Source: Jacaranda mimosifolia
Taxonomy: Eukaryota; Streptophyta; Magnoliopsida; Lamiales; Bignoniaceae
DNA length: 64,000 nt
Direction: 5' to 3'
Assembly (NCBI GenBank): GCA_018894105.1
Contig: CM032121.1
Coordinates: forward strand, 17,651,230-17,715,229
Shown here: positions 35,918-47,454 of the stretch, one piece after another
Layout: every line of letters begins with the position of its first letter
How positions within the stretch are numbered: the first letter of the stretch is position 1
Translations under genes and position numbers: made by a program
The notes under the pieces: model-generated
What the model was told of the DNA's origin: nothing
What the model saw: the letters and a program-made list of their open reading frames with translations, nothing else
Database searches by the model: none

Positions 35918-37830
35918 ACGCTGAAATCCTAATTAAATTAGCTGATCCATGGATGATGAACCATGTCCATGTGTGTTTGAGTGAGAATAAGAGTTGGTCG
36001 CCGACTACCAGCGGATGATAATAAGTGCTAATTGATTGTTTCCATGTTTCAAACTTCTTAGGAGGACAGACGACTCCAAATTTAAATGGCATGTTGCTTG
36101 TATTATATATAGTGCTGTCTCCTAATTTCCATAAATTTTTGCAATTTTCAATTACCATCCGACCAAACCGACTTTATATGTGAGGGTTATTTTGGACTGC
36201 TTCGAAGAAAACTTTTTTAGTAAATGTTTTTCAGGGAATGAATTGGAAAATGTAAAAACATAAAAAGTAAATTTGGCTTTTTCTATGGAGACATTTATGT
36301 GTGTGTATATATACATATATATATATATTTATATATAGTTTTATGTATCTTTAACTTTACTGGAATACTGATATCGTATCAAAATTTTAAACTATTATCT
36401 ATTGTCATTATAAGGGTAAATGTGTAAATACATATGTATACTTTTATTGATTTGATAATTTAAATATTTATAAAGATATATATGTATAAGCGTATAATAA
36501 TTGAAAAGGATAGATGTAATTTGGGAAATAAAACTCCGAAAAAATTAAGCTTTTAAATATTTGATTATTTATGATCACCTAGATATAAACGACAAGATTT
36601 TAATGGAGTTAATTGCTAGTATTTATTTTCATCATATTTAACGGGTTTTGAATTGGTATGAATTTTAAATCAATCATAGTGAACATGCTGAGTTATTATG
36701 AATCTTAAATCTTTTGGCATTAATTTTGAGTTTTATTTTAGTTTATTACTGTGAATTTCAAATTCAGTTAATACAGAAATCAATTAAAATGTTGTTAAGT
36801 TTAAATCATTTTTTTCAAATCCAAAAATTCTTCAATAAAATCACCACCATAATTAAAAGTCTTCAATACTATATTATGCCATGTGTAGCAGCAATCTTGG
36901 GAAGTTCACACTTCACAGTAGATGTGAATAAAGCAGCTTTTAAGAAGATAGAAAATATTAGAAAAATAAAAATGAAGATACAAAAGATTGCGAGCCACCT
37001 AACCTGACCCCTATCATTTGACTGGAGACATTTCAAGGGAAGATTAAGAAAAAGATGGTGAGCCAAATTAAGTTAGACGGTAAACTTCAAGTTGAAAACC
37101 AACCCCCTCTACTTCATACGTTTCATATTTCAAAATTTAGGAAAACAGTTTACTTGTCAAGTTGTCCTAACTTGACAACAATCATCAACGTTTTATTTTT
37201 ACAATTGCTTAAATTGCACCATCATCATCACTTTTTTCACTTCACACGCACACACATTTAAATATATAACCTTTTCATAGAGAATAAAAAGAGAAAAGGA
37301 AAAAAAAGTATGATGGTGATGTGCCTGAATTTACACTGGAAAAAAGTGAGTCATTGTTTGTATTAAGGTACAATCCCACGTCCTATGAATGTTGTATGAG
37401 ATATATATTTGGATTTTTAGGATTCAGATCAAAAAAAGAATTAATAGAGAACTTGTTAGAGCTATGATAACGGACGCATTCTTTGTGTAGTATTGATAGT
37501 TCAAACTGAACATTTTATAGCAGTGAAAGACCTTTATAATCACGCATAAGAGAGGTTAGTAGGTTATTATGTTGATTGCTCTTTTTCTGTCTTTCTCTAA
37601 TTAAAAAAAATTAAAATAATTAGGACTACCCACCCGATGATTATATATAAAAACCACGTCAATGTGCAAAAAAAGGGCGAACTCTAAAGTTTAGACTTGC
37701 AAGATATGTGATTAACTGTTGTTGTATTGTTGGTGGTCAAACACATGCTTCACACTTGGAAATTCCGTCGACATAGAATATGTTGGATGCCATGCCCAGC
37801 CAGACTGCAAAATAGATGCACTTCTTCTTC

Positions 37831-37831
37831 G

Positions 37832-37862
<31 letters not shown>

Positions 37863-37898
37863 GTGTGCGTGTGTGTGTGTGTGTATGTTTTTTTTTTT
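37831..37898. repeat. Compound microsatellite (GTT)n-(GT)n-(T)n
   Basis: About nine to ten GTT units, then GT units with one GC interruption, then a T run. Open frames encoding runs of Cys, Val, Leu, Gln or Asn across it are artefacts of the repeat. Confidence 0.9.
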
Positions 37899-38155
37899 CT
37901 TTTGGGTGAAAGCAAACTATATGCACTTCACAAGGACAAAGTCCATCACACCACATGCTTTAGCTAGTTGCCCTTTGAATGCTAACCAAAAACTTTTTGA
38001 TATTTTTGTTACGGCTGGAGATCTGAATGATTAACATTTGGTGGGTCATCTTGGTGTATGAAGTATTAAAATTATTGTACATGATCTTACATATTATCTA
38101 TATCTTGACATATACATTTTTTTTATTTTTTTTAATATCTTGACATATACATATA

Positions 38156-38588
38156 GGGCTTGTTTGTTTGAGATTTGCCAAAATATTTTTCAACTCCCAA
38201 AATACAAACAAACAACACATCACATTTTCAATCCCACTATCCAAAATACATTCAAAAAGGCCCAAAATACCCTCCAAATTCATTTTCTACTCATTCCTCA
38301 ATATTTAACTCTATCATTTTTTGTCTCCCCTACCTAATATATATATATACACATACATAAATAATTTTAATATATCAATTTCACCTACCAACCCAGCATA
38401 AAAATAATTGATGTGACTTCTCGTTCCCTCCCAAAACACAAACAAACAAATATTTTTTTTCTCAATTCAATCTCTGCCTACCACCAAAAACACAAACAAA
38501 CAACTATCACATTTCCCAACCAAGCTTCCCACAAATCATTTTGTAAATTTTTTTGGTAAAAAGCCCCAAATCATAAACAAACAAAGCC
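38156..38588. mobile_element. MITE-like element with GGGCTTGTTTGTTT ends
   Basis: The left end GGGCTTGTTTGTTT and the reverse complement of the right end GGCTTTGTTTGTTT match at 12 of 14 bases, and similarity continues inward (ATTTG...CCAAAA). Inside, three copies of ACAAACAAACAA (near 38205, 38438 and 38490) repeat with context. At 433 bases and non-coding, it fits a MITE. The bases outside (TACATATA, ACAATATA) do not give a clean target duplication, so the superfamily stays open (hAT or PIF/Harbinger type). Confidence 0.55.
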
Positions 38589-39228
38589 ACAATATATATG
38601 GTTAATAAAATCTAATATTATTTCTAGCAGTTCAAAAATTAATAGTGATAACTAATATCAAATAAACAAAATCATGTATGGCAAGATGAAGTATTTTATT
38701 TAAAGCTTTTAGGTTTTAAAGCGTTAATCATGCTATCATTAAATATTCTGTTAAAGCGAGAGTTAAATAATGTCAATTTTTTTTCATTATGTGACAAAGT
38801 TCAGGTACGTGGAAGTCAAAATTAAAATTGATAGTTGTGGAAATGCAGGCATCTCGGGACGTGGGAATAGAGTTGTTGAATTGTGAGGGCAATTTAGTCA
38901 TTATATTCTAATTTTAGCGGTGCATTCCCAAATTTTAGAATCTATAGCGTATGAATCAAGTTATGCTTTAAAACACGAGAATAATAGTCTAGCAAGAATT
39001 AGGAAATCATCCTGTACAACCACATTAGTAATATTATGATAACAATTTCATGCATAGCGGCATATTTTTAAAACTATCACTTTTAGTGATGTCATATAGC
39101 TCATAAATGTCATTATTTTCCTTTTGAAGTATCATTAATAAAGTACAAGCATTAAATAACATGTTAAATGTTAAAATATACAATAAATACGCATATAAAA
39201 GTGCCCCAAATTTTTTTCTAAATAACGT
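38589..39228. other. Unassigned DNA before the Tat element
   Basis: AT-rich, no gene recognised. The last five bases (AACGT, 39224-39228) are the left candidate target duplication of the Tat element. Confidence 0.4.
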
Positions 39229-40118
39229 TGTAGACTTACTAAATATTTTACCAACTAAGAAGTAACATGCGTAAAATAATATATTAGATGTTAATTTAAA
39301 TTTTTTATTTATATTTTGAGATTTATTAAATTTAATTTCAAAAAATAAATGGTTAATTTTAATTAATGATTTAGTATTTATTTTATACTCAAATCAAATA
39401 TTAACAAGTGTCAAATATGGAGTGTTTATATCTATGGACCAATCAAATCAAAAATATTAGACATTATCTCTTGATATTGATATTATCTTTTGATGTTTGA
39501 TATTATCAAATCAAAGATATCCAATATTATCTCTTGATATTTGATACTATCTTATTAAAGAGACAGCTGGAGTTTAAGTCAATCTAAAAGTCTTCCATTA
39601 AGTACTTATATAAAGGGGTGATCCCAACTCATTTAACACAACAAAATTTCAGCAAGTGAGAGAAACATTGAATGAATCTAGCAATTCTCTCCAGCAAATT
39701 CAAGAAGATCCACCATGTTCAAGGCATCCTTTACGAAACTCATATATATCTTGGCGTTTGATTCGAGATTAAGGTACGAAACCCTTAGATTGGCGTTGTT
39801 TTTCTTCAAATTAAAGGAGATCCACGATGTTCGAAATGTTCTTCGCGGAACTCATATATTTTTGGCGTTTGATTTGGGATTGAGGTGTAAAGCGCTCGAA
39901 TTGGCATTATTTTCTTCAAATCAAATTTAAAGAGATCAACGGCATTCAAGGTGTTCTTCGTAGACCTCATTAAATTCAAGATTATATTTGGAAGGAAAGA
40001 ATTAAAAAATTAGCTTAGAAATTGAATCCACAGTTGATAGATTTTAATTTTATTTTATTTGTGCGATTTTTCTTATCATGTAATTTTAATTTTTGCAGAC
40101 AAAAAATTTGTTGTTACA
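39229..40118 (+). repeat. 5' LTR of the Tat element, with internal repeats
   Basis: It begins TGTAGAC and ends TTGTTGTTACA. Within it, a unit of 112-115 bases starting AGATCCACNATGTTC occurs two and a half times (39706, 39818, 39933); the same repeats occur in the 3' LTR. A TATA-like TATATAAAG lies near 39607-39615, so transcription would start shortly after. Confidence 0.88.
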
Positions 40119-40139
40119 AATTTTGGCACACCCAGTGGG
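40119..40139 (+). other. Primer binding site region of the Tat element
   Basis: AATTTTGGCACACCCAGTGG directly follows the LTR. TGGCAC(A/G)CCCAGTGGGA is the usual sequence at this place in Tat-type elements; I do not assign the tRNA. Confidence 0.6.
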
Positions 40140-40185
40140 ACTATCTCTACCTCTCTTCTCTTCCCTTCATCAAGATTGAGGTATC

Positions 40186-41900
40186 ATGGCCGCCAACAAG
40201 ACTACTGCATTGAAAATTACTACATCAAATTCCACAATGAGTATGTCCAAAAAGTCGCAATCATTTTTAAAGGTAGCTCCTTTACTTAAAGTTATGGGAA
40301 AGGTATTGTCATATGCTATTGATACTAATGAAGGTGGTGGAGACCCAAAAGAAGAATCAGCATCATCCACTCCTCACTCAACCTCAAGTTCCTCAAGCAT
40401 AGCACCGATGATGGAGATAAGCACCACAACTTTGGAGGAGCAAATTGCTAATTTGATAAAGATTATTGAAAGACCCGCAAAGTACATCCAAGAGTAAGAC
40501 TTTCAGATCTCCAAGTTGATGAACAAGGTGGATAATATTGAGACTAGTCACATAATAGAGAAACAAATAGAAGCTCAAGATGCAGGCGAAATATCTACAA
40601 AAAGACAACCAGTTGAGAATGAAAAGCCTTCAACAAAGGAATTGTAAGTTTCCACTATCGACTAATTCCCGTTGACCAACTGAGAGAGTTTATTATGGAG
40701 ACTATTAAAGACAAACTTGAAGGAAGTTATAAGTCATCTATAACTTATTCCAAGCTATATACTCAAATGATTAACAACTTGAAGATGTCAACTAGTTACC
40801 AGCCTCTAAAGTTTCAACAATTTGATGGCAAAGGCAATCCGAAACAGCATATGGCTCATTTCATCGAAACTTGTAATAATGTTGGGATGTACGGTTATCA
40901 CCTAGTTAAGCAGTTTGCTCGATCTTTGAAGGGCAATGCTTTTGATTGGTACACTGACTTAGAAGCAGGCTCAACTAATAGCTGGGGGCAATTAGAGCAA
41001 GAATTTCTCAATCGCTTTTACAGTACTCGAAGGATAGTCAATATGATTGAACTCATCAATTCTCGCTAATGTTGAGAAAAACCAGTTATTGACTACATCA
41101 ATCACCAAAGAAACTTAAGCCTTAATTACAAAGATCGATTGTCTAAGGCTTTAGCCATCGAGATGTGCATTCAAGGGATGCATTAGGGACTCTGATATAT
41201 TCTGCAAGGAATTTAGCCCAAAATATCTGAAGAGTTAGCTACTCGAGCCCATGATATGGAGTTAAGCATGTTTGCTATCAGAGTAAGCCGGCCACCAGTC
41301 CAAGAGCCTCGCAAGTCTAAGGAAAAACAAGAATTCAAAAAATGGAGCAAACCTCTTGCTAATGCCCAAAGTAAAGAACCTGTGACAGTGAATGCAACAC
41401 TTATCAACTTTCGTGCGAAGCCAGATAGCACAAATAATGAAAAGAATGATGTCTTCCAATAAATAAGTCAAAGAATATTAACTCCAAAGGAGATGTAGGC
41501 TAAGACGTACCCATTCCTCGATTTTGATGTCTCTGGAATATTCAATGATTTGCTAAATACAAATCTCATTGAATTTCCTGTAATGAAGCAACCTGAAGAA
41601 GCCGAGAAAATTGATGACCTAAAGTATTGCAAGTATCATCGATTGGTGGGTCAACCAATCCATGACGATTTTGTATTCAAAGACAAAGTGATGCAATTAG
41701 CTCAACAAGGGAAAATCTCACTTGAGGAAGATAATGCAGTGTCAAATCATGCTACCATCAAGATTGAAAAAGATGTACTTAGTTATCACAATATTGACAT
41801 TGCGTACAACATGATAAGTGAAGAAAATATTTTCTCTAGAGAATCATGTTTATCTGATGAAGAGAACCATGGTGTAATTGATAAGTGCATGTTGGCAATG
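40186..41900 (+). pseudogene. Broken gag region of the Tat element
   Basis: The frame opens at ATG 40186 (MAANKTTALKI) and runs to 40497 with a Ser-rich stretch and TTLEEQIANLIKIIE. The main Retrotrans_gag domain lies at about 40690-41260, with PLKFQQFDGKGNPKQHMAHF, VKQFARSLKGNAFDWYTDLE and QEFLNRFYSTRR. Stops interrupt it after SR (41067) and at the usual MHWGL position. A CKYHRLVGQPIHDDFVFKD stretch near 41628-41685 is the zinc-finger-like region before protease, with its expected second Cys changed to Asp. Gag would package element RNA; this copy cannot make it whole. Confidence 0.8.
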
Positions 41901-41984
41901 ACTTTCACTAACGAAGACTTGTTGCTTGGCTCCAAGCGCCACAATAAGCTACTATTTGTAACTGGCTATGCTCGTGAGCAGAAG

Positions 41985-44900
41985 ATAATAGAATTTTAAT
42001 TGATGGAGTCTCTGCAATTAATATCTTACCATTGTGTGTAATGAAGGATTTAGGAATCTCCACCAATGAACTGACAAATAGTCATTTGATGATCTAACGA
42101 TTCAATCAAGGGGGCAAAGAGCTCTTAGAGTAATAAGGATAAAACTATTGATGGATGATATGTTGTCAACGGCATTGTTTCATATCATAGACACCAAGAC
42201 ATCATACAATATGCTTCTGGGCCGACCTTGGTTACATGAAAATAGTGTGGTTCCTTCTACTTGGCACCAATATTTCAAGTATTATCAAGAAAGCATGGTA
42301 AAAAAAGTGTTTGGAGATAGCAAACCTTTCACTGAAGTCGAATTTCACTTAGCCGATGCCAAATACTATATCAAAAGTATGAAAATTGTCAAGGTCAAAG
42401 AACAAGAGGAATCCAAGCAGCAGAATGATCTTGATGGGAGAAATAAGGTTAAAGACTTAACTCTAGCATGCAACTATAAAGATCATATAAAGAATTAATC
42501 ACCTCTAGTAGGATCTGAATCATTGAAAAAATTGACATTTATTTTAACCAAGCTTGATGCAAAGAAGCCACCCCCCAACTGCTGACAAGGTTTGTTCATG
42601 CAACTCAAAGAGCCGAGAGGAAATGTGTAGAATCTCTGCAACTTCAAAATGAGAACTGCTTTATTCCAAAAGCCTATAAACTTCTTTTCAAAGCCGAATA
42701 TAATCTGTAAGAATGTTCCATTTTGTGAAAACTCCCTCATGAGGCTACTGGCAAGCAAATGTATGGACTCAACACTACCCGAAAGATGTTGAAAAAAAAG
42801 TTATGGTATTCAAAGCTCTTGAACATGACTTGGATTTGTTCCTCAAAATCCTATTCGCATTACGATTAGAAGAGCTAGCAGTATGCATATAGTTGGAGAG
42901 GAATTTTCCTCAACAAATGATATTTTCGATGAAAATGGGGAGAAAGTCTAGCGAGTCTCAGTTTTCGATAGACTTGTAAAGTAGCGGTATAAAAGAACCT
43001 TTAATTAGTGATTGAATTCAACTAAAATGCCAAAATACTTAAAGTGGGTTAGCTAGCCGAAAATACTTAGGAGTTCAATTCTTTCATTCATGAAGCGATG
43101 CACTATTTTAAATATATAATGTGGGAGAACTTTGAAGGTTAAACAGCAAACCACTGTCTTCACATAAACTCAAAGGAATGAGAAAGATAATAGAGAAAGC
43201 TTGGCTTCTTCATATCATATTGTTGGTAGTAATAGTCGGTCAACGCATCAAAGTACTATAGATCATCTTTCCAAGCAAATCTCCAAACTTATCAACAATA
43301 GTTACACAAGTCAGAAAGATGGCATCATGCAGATGGTCCATATAAGAAAAAGGGATGGACAAATAGTGGCATGTGTGGAATTCAAAAAGATTGAGCCCAT
43401 GGAAGAGGATATTGCGCCAGCATGTTATATTACTTTGAGTGAAGAATTTTTGATGAAGAAGAAGATGTTGAAACTGCTCTTCCTAAGTTTGAAGAAGGTG
43501 TTAAGACCACTGTAGATGAATGGAAAGAGATTAATTTAGGTGGTGATGCCAATGACCCTCAGCCTCTCTATATTAGTGCTCTGTTGACGGTTGAGCAAGA
43601 AAAAATATATATTGAGTTATTATATAAATTCAAAGATGTGTTTGCGTGGTCATACAAAGAGATGCTTGGGTTAGATCCAAAGATGGTGGCCCATCATTCA
43701 TCAGTAAAGAAAGGAACTCGTCCAATCAAATAAGCTCAACGTCGATTTCATCCTAAATTAGCTTCTTTGATTGAAGCTGAAGCGAATAAGCTCATCAATA
43801 TTAGGTCTATTCAAGAAATTAAATATCCAACATCGATCTCTAGCATTGTCCTCATAAGAAAGAAAAATGGCCAAATTCGAGTTTATGTTGACTTTAGGGA
43901 CTTTAATGGTACATGTCCTAAGGATGATTTTCCATTGCCCATTGTAGAACTCATGATTGATGCTACCACATGGCATGAAGCACTATCATTTATGGATGGA
44001 TCATCTGAGTATAATCAAATATGCATGTCACCAAAAGATGAGGAGTTGACGACATTTCATACTCCCAAGGGAATATAATATTATAAAGTGATGCTGTTTG
44101 GATTGAAAAATGCTGGTGCCACATATCAAAGAACTATGCAAAAAATATTCGATGATGTACTTCACAAGAACATTTAATGTTATGTTGATGATGTGGTCGT
44201 CAAGTCTAAAAGGCGAGAATATCACCTCCAAAATTTGAGATAAGTTTTTGAGCGCTTGATAAAATATAAACTCAAAATGAACCCATTAAAGTGTGCATTT
44301 AGTGTTACATCTAGGAAGTTTTTGGGGTTCTTTGTTCATCATTGAGGAATAGAAATCAAGCAAGCAAAAATTGATGCAATTCTAAAAAATGCCTAAACCT
44401 AGAAACATCCATGAACTTAAAATTTTGCAAGGTAAGTTAGTTTATCTTCAAAGATTCATATCAAACTTAGCTGGTAGATGTCAACCATTCAGCCGACTGA
44501 TGAAGAAAGGCATTCTATTTGAGTGGGGTGAAGGTTGTAGTAATGCTTTTAAGAGCATAAAAGCTTATCTGATGAGGCCTTTTGTGTTCGTCATACCAAT
44601 ACCTGGATGTCCACTGACATTTATATCGCTGCTCAAGAACGTTCTGTTGGAGCTTTACTGGCACAGGAAAATAATGGAGGAAAAGAAAATGCCTTGTACT
44701 ACTTGAGTAGAATGGTGATGCCAAATGAGCTGAAGTACTCACAACATGATCTTTGCAATTCAAAAGTTGAAGCATTACTTTCAAGCTTATACTGTCCGTC
44801 TTGTCTCAAAAGCAAATCCACTAAAATATGTCATGTCAAAGCTCGGCCTCTTTAACAGACTTGCAAGATAGTACCTTCAGTTGCAACAATTTGAGATTAT

Positions 44901-45431
44901 TTATGTTTAGCAAAAGGCAGTAAAAGGATAATTTTTGGCTAAATTTTTAGCTGATCACCATATCCCTACGGAGAGGGAGTTATCTGATGATCTACCTGAT
45001 AAAGATATCTTTGTAGCTGAAATTACACCTCCTTGGAAGATGTATTTTGATGGAGCATCCCATGGAGAAGGAGCTAGTGATAGAGTTGTATTCATCACTC
45101 TGATGATGAATTATTACCATATTCCTTTACTTTAACTGAGAAATATTCCAACAATGTTGTTGAATATCAAGCTCTTATTCTTGGGTTTGAGATGGCAGTT
45201 GACATAAAATAATTGCACCTTAAAGTCTATGGAGATTATAAGTTGGTGGTCAACCAATTGCTTGGATCATATGAAGTCAAGAAACATGAATTACTCCCAC
45301 ACTTTAATTATGCAAAAAAAATTATTGGATGGCTTGGGGATGTAGAAATTGAACATATGCCAAGGAAGGAGAACAAGAAACTTGATACGTTAGCAAAATT
45401 AGCCTCTTCACTTGCCATGTCTGAAAAATAA
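41985..45431 (+). pseudogene. Broken protease, reverse transcriptase and two RNase H domains of the Tat element
   Basis: Protease remains near 41990-42270: LIDGVSAINILPLC, where the usual D-x-G-S core has G changed to V, and TSYNMLLGRPWLHE. RT lies at about 43740-44400 with VYVDFRDFNGTCPKDDFPLP, MDGSSEYNQICMSP and an intact YVDD at about 44180-44190, though a stop directly precedes it. The first RNase H is at about 44600-44860 (YIAAQERSVGALLAQENN). The second, archaeal-like RNase H runs from about 45035 to 45431 (WKMYFDGASHGEGASD, then LKVYGDYKLVVNQLLGSYEV and EHMPRKENKKLD). The double RNase H is diagnostic of the lineage. Many stops and frame changes are present. Confidence 0.85.
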
Positions 45432-45559
45432 AGTGCGTATTCCAATATGTAAAAATTGGATTGTACCACTAATTTTTGAGGATGAGGATTATGAAGAAAA
45501 TAAAGGCCATGTTGTTTAATTATTTGAGATAGAGAAAGAAGATTGCGCCAGGCAATTGT

Positions 45560-46628
45560 GGATTATTTGAAGTATGAGAAGTTACCTGATGATCCACGCT
45601 AAAGAGCCGATATACGACGTCATGCAGCTTGCTCACATCTTACAAAGGTTGTACTTTATAGGTGATCATTTATGAAGTCTTCTTGCGATGTTTAGGTGAT
45701 GATGAAGCCATCCAAGCTATGGAGAGGCTCATTCTGGAGTTTGTAGAAAATGGGGTACTACTGGCCAACAATGGTAAAAGATAGCATGGATTATACACAA
45801 AGATGTCAAGGTTGCCAATTTCATGCAAATCTCATTCACTAGCCGCTCAAGCCATTGCATCTGACTGTCGTTTCATGGCCATTTGATGCTTAGGGATTAG
45901 ATATGGTTGGACCCATGACAAAGTCTTCTGCCAGATACTCGTATATATTAGCTGCAACAGACTATGTGTCTAAGTAGGTTGGAGCAATACCTTTCAAAGA
46001 AGTAAATAAGGAAAATGTTGATAACTTTATCCGTATCAACATTATCTATTGCTATGGGGTCCCTCGATACATAATCACTAATAATGGAAAGCCCTTTTGC
46101 AATAGCTTGATAGACAAACTTTGTCAGAAGTTCAATTTTAAGTAGAGGAAATCTTCCATGTTCAATGCCGCTGCTAATGGTCTTGCCGAAACATTTAATA
46201 AGACTTTGTGTAATTTGCTGAAGAAAGTAGTCTCAAAATCAAAAAGAGATTGGCACGAAAAAATTGAAGAAGCTTTATAGGCATATCAAACCACTCATAG
46301 AATAGCTATGCAGGCAACTCCGTGTTAATTGGTTTATGGCATTGAAGTTGTTGTACCTCTTGAGCAACAAATTCCATCATTAAGGATAGCCATACAAGAA
46401 GGATTGATTGAAAAAGAAAATGCACGCTTACGTCTTGAAGAATTGGAGGCCCTTGACGAGATAAGATTAGAAACACAACAAAGACTTGAGTGTTATCAAG
46501 CTCAGATTTTCAAAGCATTTAACAAAAAGGTGCAATCACGATCTTTTCAAGTTGGAGATTTGGTTCTCACTGTGAGAAGGCCCATCATCATGACTCATCG
46601 AATTGGGAATAAGTTCACATCAAAATAG
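45560..46628 (+). pseudogene. Broken integrase of the Tat element
   Basis: The zinc-binding part is at about 45740-45830 (GYYWPTMVKDSMDYTQRCQGCQ). The catalytic core follows: GLDMVGPM carries the first Asp; the second, normally ITDNGKPF, reads ITNNGKPF (Asp to Asn, about 46076-46099); the Glu is present in ANGLAETFNKTL. The C-terminal part (46329-46628) has LVYGIEVVVPLE and FQVGDLVLTVRRP. Several in-frame stops occur. The missing second Asp alone would inactivate a DDE enzyme. Confidence 0.82.
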
Positions 46629-46689
46629 GATGATTCTCATGTTGTTAAAGAAGTCTATACAAATGATGCATACAAATGTTGTCAAAATA

Positions 46690-47320
46690 GTTTTAATTGT
46701 TTTTGTTTATTTAAAAAAATAAAAGAAAAGAAAAGTAGTACTTAAGTTGTTTTTATCAGTTTGTTTTGAGTTTGAGGTTTTGAATTTATTCATTAGTTTA
46801 TTTTGAATTATGTTGAGTAGAAAAAAAAAGCAATTTTAGTTGTTTTTATTTATTCATTAGTCAAAAAAAAAAAAGTAGTACTTTAGTTGATTTTATTAAT
46901 TTGTTTTGAGTTTGAGTTTTTTGAATTTATTCATTAGTTTATTTTGAGTTATGTTGAGTAAAAAAAGAAAAGAAAAGTAGCTTTAGTTGTTTTTATTTAT
47001 TCATTAGTCAAAAAATAAAAGTAGTGCTTTAATTGCTTTTCGTTAGTTTGTTTTGAGTTTTTGAATTTATTCATTATCTTGTTGAGTCAAAAAAAAAAGT
47101 AGTTTAGCAACTTTTATTAATTTGAGTTTTTTTTAGTTTACTGAAATAACAAAAAGGGTAGTTTAGTTGTTTTTATTAGTTTGAGGGTTTTTTTAGTTTG
47201 TCGAGTTAAAAAGAAAGTAGTTTAGTTGTTTTTATTATTAATTTGTTTTGAGTTTGAGTTTTTGAATTTATTCATTAATTTATTTTGAGTTATGTTGAGT
47301 CCTTTTTTAAAATAAAAAAA
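46690..47320. repeat. Tandem repeats between pol and the antisense gene of the Tat element
   Basis: Degenerate units of about 60-120 bases alternate A-rich runs with AGTAGTACTTTAGTTGTTTTT, ATTAGTTTGTTTTGAGTTTGAG and GAATTTATTCATTAGTTTATTTTGAGTTATGTTGAGT-like words (each shown in part). Six or more copies are recognisable. Tat-lineage elements are known for tandem repeats in this 3' untranslated region. Confidence 0.8.
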
Positions 47321-47454
47321 AATCAAAAGATTGCAAGATAGAAAAGAAAGAAACTTTCTATTATGTAATCTAAAAAAAATGAGTAAATAAATAAATGCAG
47401 CATAGTTTATAACCAAAAAAACAAAAAAGAAAAGAAAAGAGAAGAGCAAAAATT

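Larger units (their letters stand above)
35316..38155. other. 3' flank of the host gene, no further gene seen
   Basis: It contains T-rich sequence just after the gene (35400-35480), microsatellites at 35899-35917, 36300-36335 and 37831-37898, and a 36-base tandem duplication of ATCTTGACATATACAT near 38102 and 38138. Polyadenylation may use the AATAAT near 35350. Open frames of up to 128 residues here have no recognisable features. Confidence 0.5.

Noticed and set aside
35772..36158. 128-codon minus-strand open frame downstream of the host gene
   Set aside because: It crosses the GTAC microsatellite, has no recognisable motif and no promoter-like context; most likely chance.
37719..37967. Open frames coding runs of Cys, Val, Gln or Asn
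   Set aside because: They are translations of the GTT/GT/T microsatellite.
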